This document shows positions 1-9,732 of a DNA stretch of 64,000 bases, piece after piece. The notes beneath the pieces were generated by a model. That model saw only the letters and a program-made list of their open reading frames with translations. It made no database searches and was not told the DNA's origin. The position numbers and the translations under genes are program-made. The DNA is from Rhizobiales bacterium Ga0077537 (GTDB taxonomy: Bacteria; Pseudomonadota; Alphaproteobacteria; Rhizobiales; Hyphomicrobiaceae): assembly GCA_001464955.1 (NCBI GenBank), contig LNEM01000030.1:434001-498000 (forward strand), read 5' to 3'. The number at the start of each line of letters is the position of its first letter. The first letter of the stretch is position 1.

Positions 1-203
1 ATCTGGTCGAACGACGTGATCCCTCGCACGTAGAGCCAGCTCCAGAGCTGCTCGACCCGCATCCGGAGCTGCTTCTCGGGCACCCCCACGTCCGCAAGCG
101 CCGCGCGCAGTCCTTCGCTCCCCCGCCCCGCGAGTGTCGGCAAGGCTGGCGCTGCATCCGGGGATGTAGCGGGAGACGGCGTGCTGTCGAGAACGAGAAC
201 CAT
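1..203 (-). CDS. rlmN: 23S rRNA (adenine(2503)-C2)-methyltransferase RlmN, N-terminal part
   Basis: Only the first 67 or so codons lie in the window; the gene runs off the left edge. Reading leftward from the ATG at 201-203, the peptide has an Ala/Pro-rich lead and then GVPEKQLRMRVEQLWSWLYV, the typical N-terminal RlmN segment that leads into the radical-SAM barrel. By family, RlmN methylates A2503 of 23S rRNA and A37 of some tRNAs. The radical-SAM CxxxCxxC motif is outside the window, so the call rests on this N-terminal match only. Confidence 0.8.
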   Translation of the reverse strand, partial: MVLVLDSTPSPATSPDAAPALPTLAGRGSEGLRAALADVGVPEKQLRMRVEQLWSWLYVRGITSFDQ

Positions 204-329
204 GGGACGTCGGGCCCCTCATCACTTTCGGCTATGGCGGCGCTGGCGGCCACGACGGCGCATGCGCCTAGCCCTTCCTAGCGCAATTTGGTACCGCCCG
301 ACACGTCCGAGTCGCGCGTTCGCATCACG

Positions 330-1283
330 TCAGATCGACCGGCCCATCTTCATGAACCGCTCGGCCCGATGCTCACGGAGTTCGTCGGCGCTGAGCCCGT
401 CGAACGACTTCAACGCTTTCTCGATCGCCGCGCCGGCCCGCGAAATCGTCTCGGCCTTGTCGCGGTGCGCACCGCCGACGGGCTCCGGGATGATTTCGTC
501 GATGACCTTGAGGTCCATCAGGTCCTGCGCCGTGATGCGCATGCTGGTCGCCGCGTCGATCGCCTTGCCCTTGTCGCGCCAGAGGATCGCTGCCGCGGCC
601 TCCGGCGAGGCCACGGTATAGATCGAGTGCTCCAGCATGAGGATCCGGTTCGCGGTCGCGATGGCGATGGCACCGCCCGATCCACCTTCGCCGATGATCA
701 CGGTCACCATCGGCACGCCGAGCGACAGGCAGCAGTCGATCGATCGGGCGATTGCCTCGGCCTGTCCCCGCTCCTCGGCGCCGACACCCGGATAGGCGCC
801 GGCCGTGTCGACGAGCGAGATTACGGCGAGCCCGAACCGGTCGGCCATCTCCATCAGCCGGACGGCCTTGCGATAGCCTTCCGGCCGCGCCATGCCGAAG
901 TTGTGCTTGATGCGGCTTTCGGTGTCGTGGCCCTTCTCGTGCCCGATCACCATCACGCCGCGCCCGCGGAACGTCCCGAGCCCCCCGACGATGGCCGCAT
1001 CCTCGGCGTAGTACCGATCGCCGGCAAGTGTAGTGAAATCCTCGATCAGCCCGCCCACGTAGTCGAGGCAGTGCGGCCGCTCCGAGACCCGGGCAACCAT
1101 CGTCTTCTGCCACGGATTGAGCTTGGCGTAGGTCTCGGCGAGGAGCTGTTTGGCTTTCTGCTCGAGGCGGCCGATCTCCTCGGCGATGGACACGTTCGAG
1201 CCGTCGCTGCTGAGCGACCGGAGCTCGGCCACCTTGGCCTCCAGCTCGGCGATCGGCTTCTCGAATTCGATGTAGGTGCGCAT
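330..1283 (-). CDS. accA: acetyl-CoA carboxylase, carboxyltransferase subunit alpha
   Basis: 317 residues, the usual length for AccA. The start MRTYIEFEKPIAELEAKVAEL is the family's N-terminal helix, and the crotonase-like core carries the Gly-rich EGGSGGAIAIA segment and FGMARPEGYRKA, which shape the acyl-CoA and carboxybiotin site. With AccD it moves the carboxyl group from biotin on BCCP to acetyl-CoA, giving malonyl-CoA for fatty acid synthesis in the cytoplasm. It lies 84 bp downstream of xerD in the same direction, the common alphaproteobacterial order. No unusual features are seen. Confidence 0.96.
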   Translation of the reverse strand: MRTYIEFEKPIAELEAKVAELRSLSSDGSNVSIAEEIGRLEQKAKQLLAETYAKLNPWQKTMVARVSERPHCLDYVGGLIEDFTTLAGDRYYAEDAAIVGGLGTFRGRGVMVIGHEKGHDTESRIKHNFGMARPEGYRKAVRLMEMADRFGLAVISLVDTAGAYPGVGAEERGQAEAIARSIDCCLSLGVPMVTVIIGEGGSGGAIAIATANRILMLEHSIYTVASPEAAAAILWRDKGKAIDAATSMRITAQDLMDLKVIDEIIPEPVGGAHRDKAETISRAGAAIEKALKSFDGLSADELREHRAERFMKMGRSI

Positions 1284-1367
1284 TTTGCGGCGGGCTTTCG
1301 ACTATCCCTCGGATTTGCCGCGACATTCACGAGGAGGGGGGTGGGAGTCAAGCGTGCCGCGTCAGGG

Positions 1368-2336
<969 letters not shown>

Positions 2337-2346
2337 GCGGGCGCTC

Positions 2347-4281
2347 CTAGTTGTTCGGGGCGCGCGGCCAGCCGGCAATCACCGCCTCGAGCCCCAGCCG
2401 GCGTGCATCCCCGTCGAGCCCGGCCCGGCGCAACGCCCGGATCGTATCGCCGAGCGCGATCATGTGCGCCCTGTCGCCGCTGTCCGGCCCAAGGCTGCGC
2501 AACGCGAGCAGCAGCGTCCGCGCGTGCTCCTTCTTCTTGGCGGCATCCTGCAGTTGGCTGAGCACGCCGGTCTCCGGCAGATGACCGGACGACGGCTGAG
2601 GCGTGCGGCTCGCCGCCTCCCAGAGCGGGATCGGGATCTGGTAGTCGAGCGCATCGAGCACGGTCACCAGCCGGTGCATCAATCCGGCCTCGAGCCGCCC
2701 CCGCACGGCGAACTGTTCGACATCACGGAGTGCTTCCCCGCGCCGCCCCCGCCACTGCGGATCGGCGATGTCGGCGAGCGCCAGCCAATGCCGCAACCCG
2801 CCATGGCGCTCACCGGCGGGGGGGTCGGCCCACGCAGCGACCGCGTCGTAGCGCCCGCCTGCGAGATTGATCTCGATCGCCGTCTCCGCGAACCAGGCCA
2901 GCTCCGCCGCCGGGCGAAGGCTTCCGGCTGCGGGCGCCAGCATCGCAGCCGTTTGGAGATAGCCACCACGCGTCCGCCCCACGTCGTCCAGGAGCCCCCG
3001 CATGAGGCGAGCCCGCGTCATCGGTGTCCGCTCGGCCTCGATGGCCTTGAATACCGCGGCCCGTCGCAGCTTCGGATCGACGTCGGCGCGCCCACCATCG
3101 GCGACGGCCGCCGCATTCACCGGCGCGGCCCGATAGACGTCCGCGACCTCGGCAGGGCTCATGACATTGACGGCGAGCGCAGCCTCGGCAGCCACGACGC
3201 GCGTGGCCGGATCGGCCGCCTCGCGGGCCAGCACCGCCAACAGCGCCGGTTCGGCCGAAGCGATCGCCTCGGCCCCGATGTCCGATCTGGCAAGCGCCAG
3301 AAAACGGTACTCGATCACCGTCAGCGGCTTGCCGCCCTTTGCAGGAGGCCCGGCCGGAGCCCCGATTGCGATCGCATCCAGCGCCGCAAGAACGACAGGG
3401 GCGTCGACCCCTTCGGCCCGAAGCAGATCCGCTGCAAGGCCGGCCGCGGCCGCATCACCCGATCCGGCGCCGCACAAGGCGGCCAGCGTGAGATACTCGG
3501 CTTTCGCCGGCTTCGGCAGGCTCGCATGCTCCCGCTGCAGGCCCTTCACGTCCTGACATCCGGCTGCACGGTCGCCGACGGCCATGCGGGTCCGCGCGAT
3601 CACGAGCCGGGTCGCAAGGTCTCCTGATGCCGTAGCCTCGTCCTTCACGGCCAACCGGAGATCGTCGACAAGCCCCGACCGATAGAGCGCCTCGAGCCGG
3701 ATACCGGCGTGGCTGTTGCCGCTGGCGCCGTTGCTGGTCCAAAGCCGTCGCCAGAGTTCGCCGAGCGCCGCCGAGGCTGGCGGCATCGTCAGGGGAGCCA
3801 GCAGCTCTCCGAGCTGGCGCGCATCGAGCCCGCCCCAGAAATCGTGCGGCAATCCGGAGCCGTCCGCCGCCATGACGGGTTTCAGGTCACCCCTTTGGAC
3901 CGGTTGCAGTTCGCCCCGCTGAATGGCTTCGCTGGGAGCGACCGTGACGGTTGCCGGCGCCCCGCGCTCGCCGCCGGCAGGGCCGTCGCTCCACGGGCGA
4001 TAGACCTCGGGGATGGGCGAACTCGGCGCGGCCAGATCGCCGGCCGGCGGCTGCCGGTCGTCGAGCCACGGCCGCCGCGCGACGCCATCCATGGGCGGCA
4101 GCGGCGCCGGCTCTTCGGGCAACGCGGCGGCATCGGCCGGCGCGGGCTGCTGCCGCCGCTCGGACCTCTGCCTCTGCTCACGCTCCTTGAACGGGTTCCA
4201 CCCGTCGTCGGCCCGGACGGGCGCCGCCGCACCGGCCATGACGAGGGTGAGGGTCAACGCACCTGCGATCAGACGTCCCAT
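2347..4281 (-). CDS. large exported protein of unknown function
   Basis: Not assigned to a named family. The 644-residue reading from the ATG at 4279-4281 begins with a signal peptide (MGRLIAGALTLTLVMAGAAA, probable cleavage near PVRA-DDGW). A charged, proline-rich stretch follows (about residues 25-60), and the rest is Ala/Leu-rich and helical in character, like TPR or HEAT-type repeat proteins, with no visible enzyme motif. It starts 17 bp after the stop of a 47-codon membrane-protein gene and ends 10 bp before xerD, so the three probably share a transcript. A periplasmic scaffold role is only a guess from the helical repeat character. Confidence 0.75.
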   Translation of the reverse strand: MGRLIAGALTLTLVMAGAAAPVRADDGWNPFKEREQRQRSERRQQPAPADAAALPEEPAPLPPMDGVARRPWLDDRQPPAGDLAAPSSPIPEVYRPWSDGPAGGERGAPATVTVAPSEAIQRGELQPVQRGDLKPVMAADGSGLPHDFWGGLDARQLGELLAPLTMPPASAALGELWRRLWTSNGASGNSHAGIRLEALYRSGLVDDLRLAVKDEATASGDLATRLVIARTRMAVGDRAAGCQDVKGLQREHASLPKPAKAEYLTLAALCGAGSGDAAAAGLAADLLRAEGVDAPVVLAALDAIAIGAPAGPPAKGGKPLTVIEYRFLALARSDIGAEAIASAEPALLAVLAREAADPATRVVAAEAALAVNVMSPAEVADVYRAAPVNAAAVADGGRADVDPKLRRAAVFKAIEAERTPMTRARLMRGLLDDVGRTRGGYLQTAAMLAPAAGSLRPAAELAWFAETAIEINLAGGRYDAVAAWADPPAGERHGGLRHWLALADIADPQWRGRRGEALRDVEQFAVRGRLEAGLMHRLVTVLDALDYQIPIPLWEAASRTPQPSSGHLPETGVLSQLQDAAKKKEHARTLLLALRSLGPDSGDRAHMIALGDTIRALRRAGLDGDARRLGLEAVIAGWPRAPNN

Positions 4282-4298
4282 GACGATCAGGTGCACTC

Positions 4299-4442
4299 CT
4301 ATTTGCGAATCTTTACGCCGTGCACCGTCTGGGATACTTCCTTCGGCTCGGGTTCGAAGACTTCCGCGAGCAGATAGAGGCCGCCCACTGTAACGGCGAA
4401 CAGCGTGCCCACGACCGATAGGAACCTGAAGAGACTGGGCAT
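4299..4442 (-). CDS. small single-pass membrane protein (47 aa)
   Basis: A 47-codon gene read leftward from the ATG at 4440-4442. The peptide starts MPSLFRFLSVVGTLFAVTVG, continues GLYLLAEVFEPEPKEVSQTV and ends in a basic tail (VHGVKIRK). It has one hydrophobic helix of about 20 residues followed by an acidic, proline-containing segment. As I recall, tiny proteins of this pattern sit beside aroK and xerD in other Hyphomicrobiales, sometimes labelled 'histidine kinase' in error. It lies upstream of the exported 644-aa protein and divergent from aroK. Its function is unknown; a small inner-membrane accessory protein is likely. Confidence 0.7.
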   Translation of the reverse strand: MPSLFRFLSVVGTLFAVTVGGLYLLAEVFEPEPKEVSQTVHGVKIRK

Positions 4443-4651
4443 CGTTGATCCCTTTTTTTGGCCGGTCGTGCCGGATCAAGGTGTCGCGAATATGGCTTTG
4501 TCCGGTTTCGAGCCAAGCGGCCCCGGGTTGTGTTACGTTGATCCGACCGACCCGTCACGTTCCAGATAGTGATGAGAGCTGACACCGTGTCCTTAGCACC
4601 GAGCCCGTCGAGAGCAGCGTTCACCCTGACGGACGCCGGCCGGAATTCGTG

Positions 4652-5251
4652 ATGTCGAGCCATCCGAGCGACAGTTCCGACGCGACCCTGCCAGCCGCGG
4701 ACACCGCTTCGATCAAGCGTCGCCTTGGTGCCCGCTCGGTCGTGATGGTGGGCCTCATGGGCTGCGGCAAGTCGACCATCGGCCGCCGCCTCGCGCTCCG
4801 TCTCGACATACCGTTTGTGGACGCCGACGACGAGATCGAACGCTCGGCCCAGAAAACGATTCCCGAGATTTTCGCCGATCACGGCGAAGCCTACTTCCGC
4901 GACGGCGAGCGCCGCGTCATCAGCCGCCTCCTGCGATCCGGCCCCCAGGTGCTGGCCACCGGAGGCGGCGCCTACATGAACCCTGAAACCCGTGCAGCCA
5001 TCCGCGCCTCCGGCATCGCGATCTGGCTGCGTGCCGAACTGCCGGTTCTGATGCGGCGCGTGATGAAGCGTGACAACCGCCCGCTGCTTCGCGTCGCAGA
5101 CCCCGAAGCCGTCATGCGCGGCCTCATGGAGAAGCGTTACCCCGTCTACTCCGAGGCCGATCTGGTAGTAGAGAGCCGGGAAGTCCCGCACGAGGCGATC
5201 GTCGACGAGATCGTCTCCCTGCTCGACGGACACCCCCTGCTCGGCGGCTGA
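4652..5251 (+). CDS. aroK: shikimate kinase
   Basis: 199 residues from the ATG at 4652; a GTG at 4649 directly before it would add one residue. The Walker A loop GLMGCGKSTIGRRLA lies near residue 33, followed by the shikimate-binding DADDEIE segment, the Gly-rich GGGAYM loop, and the lid Arg-containing RDNRPLL. It phosphorylates shikimate at the 3-hydroxyl with ATP, step five of the chorismate pathway. The 20-residue lead before the kinase fold is typical of alphaproteobacterial versions. aroB follows 46 bp downstream, so the two form an operon for consecutive-pathway enzymes. Confidence 0.95.
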   Translation: MSSHPSDSSDATLPAADTASIKRRLGARSVVMVGLMGCGKSTIGRRLALRLDIPFVDADDEIERSAQKTIPEIFADHGEAYFRDGERRVISRLLRSGPQVLATGGGAYMNPETRAAIRASGIAIWLRAELPVLMRRVMKRDNRPLLRVADPEAVMRGLMEKRYPVYSEADLVVESREVPHEAIVDEIVSLLDGHPLLGG

Positions 5252-5297
5252 CGCGGCCTGCATTGCCCCGCGCCCCATGCGTTTTGAGGTACGACAC

Positions 5298-6455
5298 GTG
5301 ACCGAAACGACGACCACCCCTCAGTCCCGCCCGGCACCACCGTTCGCGGCCGTACCCGTCGAACTGGCCGAGCGACGCTACGAAGTCCTGATCGGCCCGG
5401 GCCTGATCCGCGACGCCGTGACCACGATCGAGCGTCTCCTGGGGCCTGTCCGCTGCGGCATCGTCACCGACCGCCACGTCGCGGCCCTCCACCTCGCCCC
5501 GCTCGAAGCCAGCCTCGCTGCCCGTGGCCGCCATGCCGGCACCCTCGTTCTCGAGCCGGGTGAAGCGACCAAAAGCATGGAACGTTTGGCCGAGGTAACC
5601 GACGGCCTGATCGCCATGGGGCTCGAGCGCTCCGACATCGTCATCGCCCTCGGCGGCGGCGTCATCGGCGACCTCGCCGGCTTTGCAGCCAGCGTCATTC
5701 GCCGCGGCCTCCGTTACGTCCAGATCCCGACCACGCTGCTGGCGCAGGTCGACAGCTCGGTCGGCGGCAAGACCGCGGTCAACAGCCGCCACGGCAAGAA
5801 CCTCATCGGCGCGTTTCACCAACCCGCGCTCGTCCTGGCCGACACCGACGTGCTCTCGACACTTCCGGCCCGAGAGATGCGCGCCGGCTATGCCGAGGTC
5901 GTCAAATACGGCCTGCTCGGCGATCGGAGGTTCTACGACTGGCTCACGACCCACCATGCGAGCCTGTTCGGCAACGACGCCGCGCGCCTCACGGAGGCCG
6001 TCTGCCGCTGCGTGGCCGCCAAGGCCGCCATCGTCGCTCGCGACGAGACCGAGACCGGCGACCGCATGCTGCTCAATCTCGGCCACACGTTCGGTCACGC
6101 GCTGGAAGCCTGGGCAGGCTACTCGAGTCGCCTCTTGCACGGCGAGGCCGTCGCGATCGGCATGGCACAGGCATTTCGCTACTCAGAGCAGGCGGGCCTC
6201 TGCCCGCCAGGAACCGCAGCCACCGTCGCGGCTCATCTCGCTGCCGCCGGCCTCCCGACCCGCATCTCGGAAATCGCGGGGCCTGATCGCCCGACCGCCG
6301 ACGAACTGCTCCGCCTGATGAGCCAGGACAAGAAGGTCAAGGCCGGGCGCATGACGTTCATTCTCGTCCGCGGCATCGGCGAGGCATTCATCACCCGCGA
6401 AGTCGAGATGGCGCCGCTCCGTGCGTTCCTCGAGGCGGAAATCGGTTTGAGATGA
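5298..6455 (+). CDS. aroB: 3-dehydroquinate synthase
   Basis: 385 residues from the GTG at 5298, chosen because a GAGGT ribosome-binding site lies at 5285-5289, 8 bp upstream; an in-frame ATG at 5277 is less well placed. The NAD-binding GGGVIGDLAGFAASVIRRG segment, QVDSSVGGKTAVN and metal-binding HTFGHALE are all present. The enzyme converts DAHP to 3-dehydroquinate with NAD and a divalent metal, step two of the shikimate pathway. It follows aroK, the frequent proteobacterial aroKB pairing. Confidence 0.95.
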   Translation: MTETTTTPQSRPAPPFAAVPVELAERRYEVLIGPGLIRDAVTTIERLLGPVRCGIVTDRHVAALHLAPLEASLAARGRHAGTLVLEPGEATKSMERLAEVTDGLIAMGLERSDIVIALGGGVIGDLAGFAASVIRRGLRYVQIPTTLLAQVDSSVGGKTAVNSRHGKNLIGAFHQPALVLADTDVLSTLPAREMRAGYAEVVKYGLLGDRRFYDWLTTHHASLFGNDAARLTEAVCRCVAAKAAIVARDETETGDRMLLNLGHTFGHALEAWAGYSSRLLHGEAVAIGMAQAFRYSEQAGLCPPGTAATVAAHLAAAGLPTRISEIAGPDRPTADELLRLMSQDKKVKAGRMTFILVRGIGEAFITREVEMAPLRAFLEAEIGLR

Positions 6456-6499
6456 GCGGGCGCGCCCACCGCGCGCCGGCAACCATTGGATAGGGTACG

Positions 6500-7783
6500 A
6501 TGTTCGAGATCTGGTTGACGATGGGCGCGGTTGGAGTGCTGCTGGTCCTGTCGGCATTCTTCAGTGGCAGCGAGACGGCGTTGACGGCGGTGAGCCGGGC
6601 GCGGATGCATGCGCTGGAGCAGGAAGGCAACGCGCGTGCACAACAGGTCAACGCCCTGCTCGGCGCACCCGAGCGCATCATCGGCACGGTGCTGATCGGC
6701 AACAACCTAGTCAATATCCTCGCCTCGGCGCTGGCGACCAGTCTTTTGATCAACCTCTTCGGCGATGTGGGCGTCGTCTACGCCACGTTCGCCATGACCG
6801 TGATCGTCGTCATCTTCTCGGAGGTGCTGCCGAAAACCTACGCATTGGCCTTTCCGGACCGGATCGCCTTGCTGGTAGCGCCGGTCATGCACGTGTTGAT
6901 TGCGGTGTTCCGGCCCTTCACGTTTGCGGTCCACGCTGTTGTCCGGCTCGTACTCAAACTGACCCCCACGAAGAAGGACGACCAGGCCGACATCCTGGCC
7001 CACCACGACGAGATCCGCGGCACCATCGCGCTCGGCGAGCAGGGCGGCGCCGTTGAGAAATCCGACGCCGAGATGCTGGGCGGCATCCTCGACCTGCGCG
7101 ACCTCCAGGTGCTGGATGTGATGGTCCATCGCACCAAGATGGACACCATCAACGCCGACGATCCCCCGGAACGCATTGTCGATCAGGTGATGAAGGCCCA
7201 GTTCTCGCGCCTGCCCGTGTGGCGTGAGCAGCCGGAGAACATCGTCGGCGTGCTGCACACCAAGGACCTGCTCACGGCGCTCTCAGCGCTCGGCTGGGAC
7301 ATCACCCGACTCGATTTTCGGTCGATCATTGCCGCCCCATGGTTCGTCCCGGACACTTCGAGCCTGCACGAGCAGTTGCGCCAGTTCCTCGCCCGCAAGA
7401 CCCAGCTCGCCCTCGTCGTCGACGAATACGGCGAGGTGCAGGGCCTCGTTACGCTGGAGGACATCCTCGAGGTGATCGTCGGCCAGATCATGGACGAGCA
7501 CGATACGGAGCCCGTCCTCAGGGCTCAGGCCGATGGCTCGGTGACGGTCGAGGGGACGATGGCCATCCGCGACCTGAACCGCGCCATGGACTGGGAGCTC
7601 CCCGACGAGGAGGCGACCACCATCGCCGGCCTCGTCATGCACGAAGCACAGATGATCCCCGAGATCGGCCAGGCGTTTACATTCCATGGCTATCGGTTCG
7701 AGGTCATCCGCAAGCAGCGGAACCGCGTCACCGGCGTCCGTGTGCGTCCGCTCGCTCCGCCCGAAGCCCCCGGCCACACCTGA
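6500..7783 (+). CDS. CorC/HlyC family CNNM-type membrane protein with CBS domains
   Basis: 427 residues. The N-terminal half (about 1-190) is a DUF21/CNNM transmembrane domain starting MFEIWLTMGAVGVLLVLSAF and containing FFSGSETALTAVSRARM. A CBS-domain pair follows (about 205-330, with LALVVDEYGEVQGLVTLEDI), then a CorC/HlyC C-terminal domain (about 345-420). The family is linked to magnesium and cobalt efflux and, in older literature, to haemolysins; the transport role here is inferred. It starts 44 bp after aroB and may be read through from it. Confidence 0.85.
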   Translation: MFEIWLTMGAVGVLLVLSAFFSGSETALTAVSRARMHALEQEGNARAQQVNALLGAPERIIGTVLIGNNLVNILASALATSLLINLFGDVGVVYATFAMTVIVVIFSEVLPKTYALAFPDRIALLVAPVMHVLIAVFRPFTFAVHAVVRLVLKLTPTKKDDQADILAHHDEIRGTIALGEQGGAVEKSDAEMLGGILDLRDLQVLDVMVHRTKMDTINADDPPERIVDQVMKAQFSRLPVWREQPENIVGVLHTKDLLTALSALGWDITRLDFRSIIAAPWFVPDTSSLHEQLRQFLARKTQLALVVDEYGEVQGLVTLEDILEVIVGQIMDEHDTEPVLRAQADGSVTVEGTMAIRDLNRAMDWELPDEEATTIAGLVMHEAQMIPEIGQAFTFHGYRFEVIRKQRNRVTGVRVRPLAPPEAPGHT

Positions 7784-7979
7784 GTTTCCGGACCCGAACG
7801 CACCCCGTTGCAGTACCGAATGAGCGATCTCACGAAATCGTTATATCGAGACGCCGTGTTCTCTATTTACAAGACAATGAACACCGTTTAGAAACAACTT
7901 CATGAACAGCGGAGATGGCGACGCCGACACGGATCGCCCGAGAGACCCGCTCAACCCGAGCTCATGAAGGATCACGACC

Positions 7980-8570
7980 ATGAAAGCCCTCCTCGCCATC
8001 GCCCTCGCCGTCGGCCTTCTCAGCACGGCCGCGGAAGCCGGTCAGCGCTCCCATGGACACGGCTACGGCCATAGCGGCCACGCTCACCATGCTCATCGCG
8101 GTCACCATGGCCACCACGCTCACCGCCATGTTCATCGCCACGTTTACGGCCATGTCCACGTCCAGCACGGCTACGGCCACAGCGCACATCGCCATCACGT
8201 TCCGACCTACGGCCATCAGGTCCACCGCCATGTGCCGACCTACGTCTACGTACCGACCCACCGTCCGGCCCACGTCTACGTCCCGGCGCACCGCCCGGTC
8301 CATGTTCCGACGTACGGCCGCGGTCATCGCCATGTCGGCCCTGTGACGGTCATTGCCCCGGCCCACCGCCGCGTCGTGGTCGGCGCACCGGCAGCCGCTA
8401 TCGCCGCCGCTCCGGTAGCATCCGAGACGGGCACGGTCGGCGCACCGATCGAGCCGGTGGCCGCCGTGCAGAACGGCCAGACCCAGGTGGTCGCCGCGGC
8501 ACCGGCAGACGCTGGTCAGCAAGGCGCTCCCATTGAGGTCCCGGCGGTCGCGCCCCCGGTCACCCAGTAA
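7980..8570 (+). CDS. histidine-rich secreted protein, probable metal binding
   Basis: 196 residues with a clear signal peptide (MKALLAIALAVGLLSTAAEA, cleavage after residue 20). About 32 histidines fall between residues 24 and 135, in short degenerate repeats such as HGHGYGHSGHAHHAHRGHHG and the later HVPTY / VPxHRP units. The last 60 residues are Ala/Pro/Val-rich and His-poor. This composition suggests binding of Zn, Ni or Cu in the periplasm or outside the cell, but no family match is recognised. Its own 196-bp upstream gap suggests a separate promoter. It follows the CorC-like gene, which may mean a shared link to metal handling. Confidence 0.75.
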   Translation: MKALLAIALAVGLLSTAAEAGQRSHGHGYGHSGHAHHAHRGHHGHHAHRHVHRHVYGHVHVQHGYGHSAHRHHVPTYGHQVHRHVPTYVYVPTHRPAHVYVPAHRPVHVPTYGRGHRHVGPVTVIAPAHRRVVVGAPAAAIAAAPVASETGTVGAPIEPVAAVQNGQTQVVAAAPADAGQQGAPIEVPAVAPPVTQ

Positions 8571-8589
8571 CACCCTGACGGTACGAAAA

Positions 8590-8617
8590 GAGCCGGATCG
8601 CCCCCGCGATCCGGCTC
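8590..8617. terminator. hairpin between convergent genes
   Basis: Arms GAGCCGGATCG (8590-8600) and CGATCCGGCTC (8607-8617) form an 11-bp stem with a 6-nt loop. Read leftward, the hairpin is followed by TTTTCG, so it best serves the hydratase gene on the minus strand; it may also stop the His-rich gene. Confidence 0.6.
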
Positions 8618-8643
8618 GACGTCGTTCCGGCGCGTCTCTGCCG

Positions 8644-9378
8644 TCACGCGGTCGAAACACGGCCCCGAACCGAACCGCACCCGTCGATCTTGCCCTCAAG
8701 CGTGTGCGATCCGGTAAGCCAGTTCATCCCGATCAGGCTGCCCGTGATCACGATATGGCCGGCCTGCAACGCTTTTCCATGGGCCTCCAGCGCCGGCGCG
8801 AGCACTTCCAGCGCCCGGATCGGATCGACGCTCTGTCCTTCGATGTGCAGCTTGCCGTCGACCATGAACTGACCCGGCACGGCCTTGAGATCCCGCTCCC
8901 GCCACCCCGTGAAGGCGTCCCCGATCATCACCCCCGAGTTCGAGATGCAGTCCGCGAGCCCCACGTGACGCGGCACGCTGGCAGGCTCGGTCAGCCGGCA
9001 CTGGCAAAGCTCGAACACGACGTGCGCTGACCCGACGCAATCGAGGACCGCCTCGCCCGTCGCACCCATTGGCACGTCGCGCGCCATGCGGAACGCAATC
9101 TCGAGCTCGAGGCCCGCCGGCTGCCCCCCATGAACCTGCCAGGTCGCGCCCCCCGGTAGAAGTCCGCCAGCCAGCAGGGGCGCGAAGATCACCGGCCCGC
9201 CCGGCACCTCGATCACCTTCCACCCGATGACCGGCTCGCCGAGCATGGCCACCACGCGGTCCTGCACCGCGAAACCGTCGTCGAAATCACGCGGCGCATC
9301 GGCGAGCGCGATCCGGCTGCCCGCCCTCCGTGCGTCCGCGAGTTGTCGCGCAATCGTCTCGATCCGGCTGTCGGTCAT
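8644..9378 (-). CDS. 2-keto-4-pentenoate hydratase / FAA-hydrolase family protein
   Basis: 244 residues starting MTDSRIETIARQLADARRAG. The FAH/hydratase fold is suggested by IGWKVIE, the Glu-rich metal-site segment LELEIAFRMARD, and GQFMVDGKLHIEG. Family members hydrate 2-keto-4-pentenoates or decarboxylate related keto acids during breakdown of aromatic compounds, using a divalent metal. No partner catabolic genes lie nearby, so the true substrate is unknown. bolA lies upstream in the same direction. A second family member is encoded at 31114-31989. Confidence 0.75.
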   Translation of the reverse strand: MTDSRIETIARQLADARRAGSRIALADAPRDFDDGFAVQDRVVAMLGEPVIGWKVIEVPGGPVIFAPLLAGGLLPGGATWQVHGGQPAGLELEIAFRMARDVPMGATGEAVLDCVGSAHVVFELCQCRLTEPASVPRHVGLADCISNSGVMIGDAFTGWRERDLKAVPGQFMVDGKLHIEGQSVDPIRALEVLAPALEAHGKALQAGHIVITGSLIGMNWLTGSHTLEGKIDGCGSVRGRVSTA

Positions 9379-9453
9379 GCTGCTTCTCCCAGGCGCCGCG
9401 GGCTGATCGCGGCATGAAACGGTCTCGAGGTCGGACGCTCTGGACGTTGGCGC

Positions 9454-9732
9454 CTAGGCGCGGATCGCCTCGCCCGGGGCAAAGGTCGCGAGCGCAAGTG
9501 CATGGATGCGTTTGCGCAGTAGGTCGCCCAGCGCCTCGTTGACGAGCCGGTGCCGTTCGACGCGGCTGCGGCCGTTGAACTGCGGCGACACGACCAGGAC
9601 ACGGAAATGGCTTTCGCCGGTGCCGGGCGATCCGGCGTGACCGGCGTGCATGTGCGATTCGTTGATGACGTCGAGCCGGATAGGCTCCAGCGCGACCATC
9701 AGCATCTGGCGAATCTCGGCTTCGACGCTCAT
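9454..9732 (-). CDS. bolA: BolA family transcriptional/iron-sulfur regulator
   Basis: 92 residues, the standard size. The start MSVEAEIRQMLMVALEPIRL and the core ESHMHAGHAG plus GESHFRVLVVSPQFNG, then RVERHRLVNEAL, follow the class II KH-like BolA fold, including the conserved histidine used with monothiol glutaredoxins. BolA proteins work with Grx4-type glutaredoxins in Fe-S handling and in shape and stress control. The gene is divergent from the J-domain gene at 9894 with a 161-bp shared upstream region, the usual alphaproteobacterial arrangement. Confidence 0.92.
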   Translation of the reverse strand: MSVEAEIRQMLMVALEPIRLDVINESHMHAGHAGSPGTGESHFRVLVVSPQFNGRSRVERHRLVNEALGDLLRKRIHALALATFAPGEAIRA

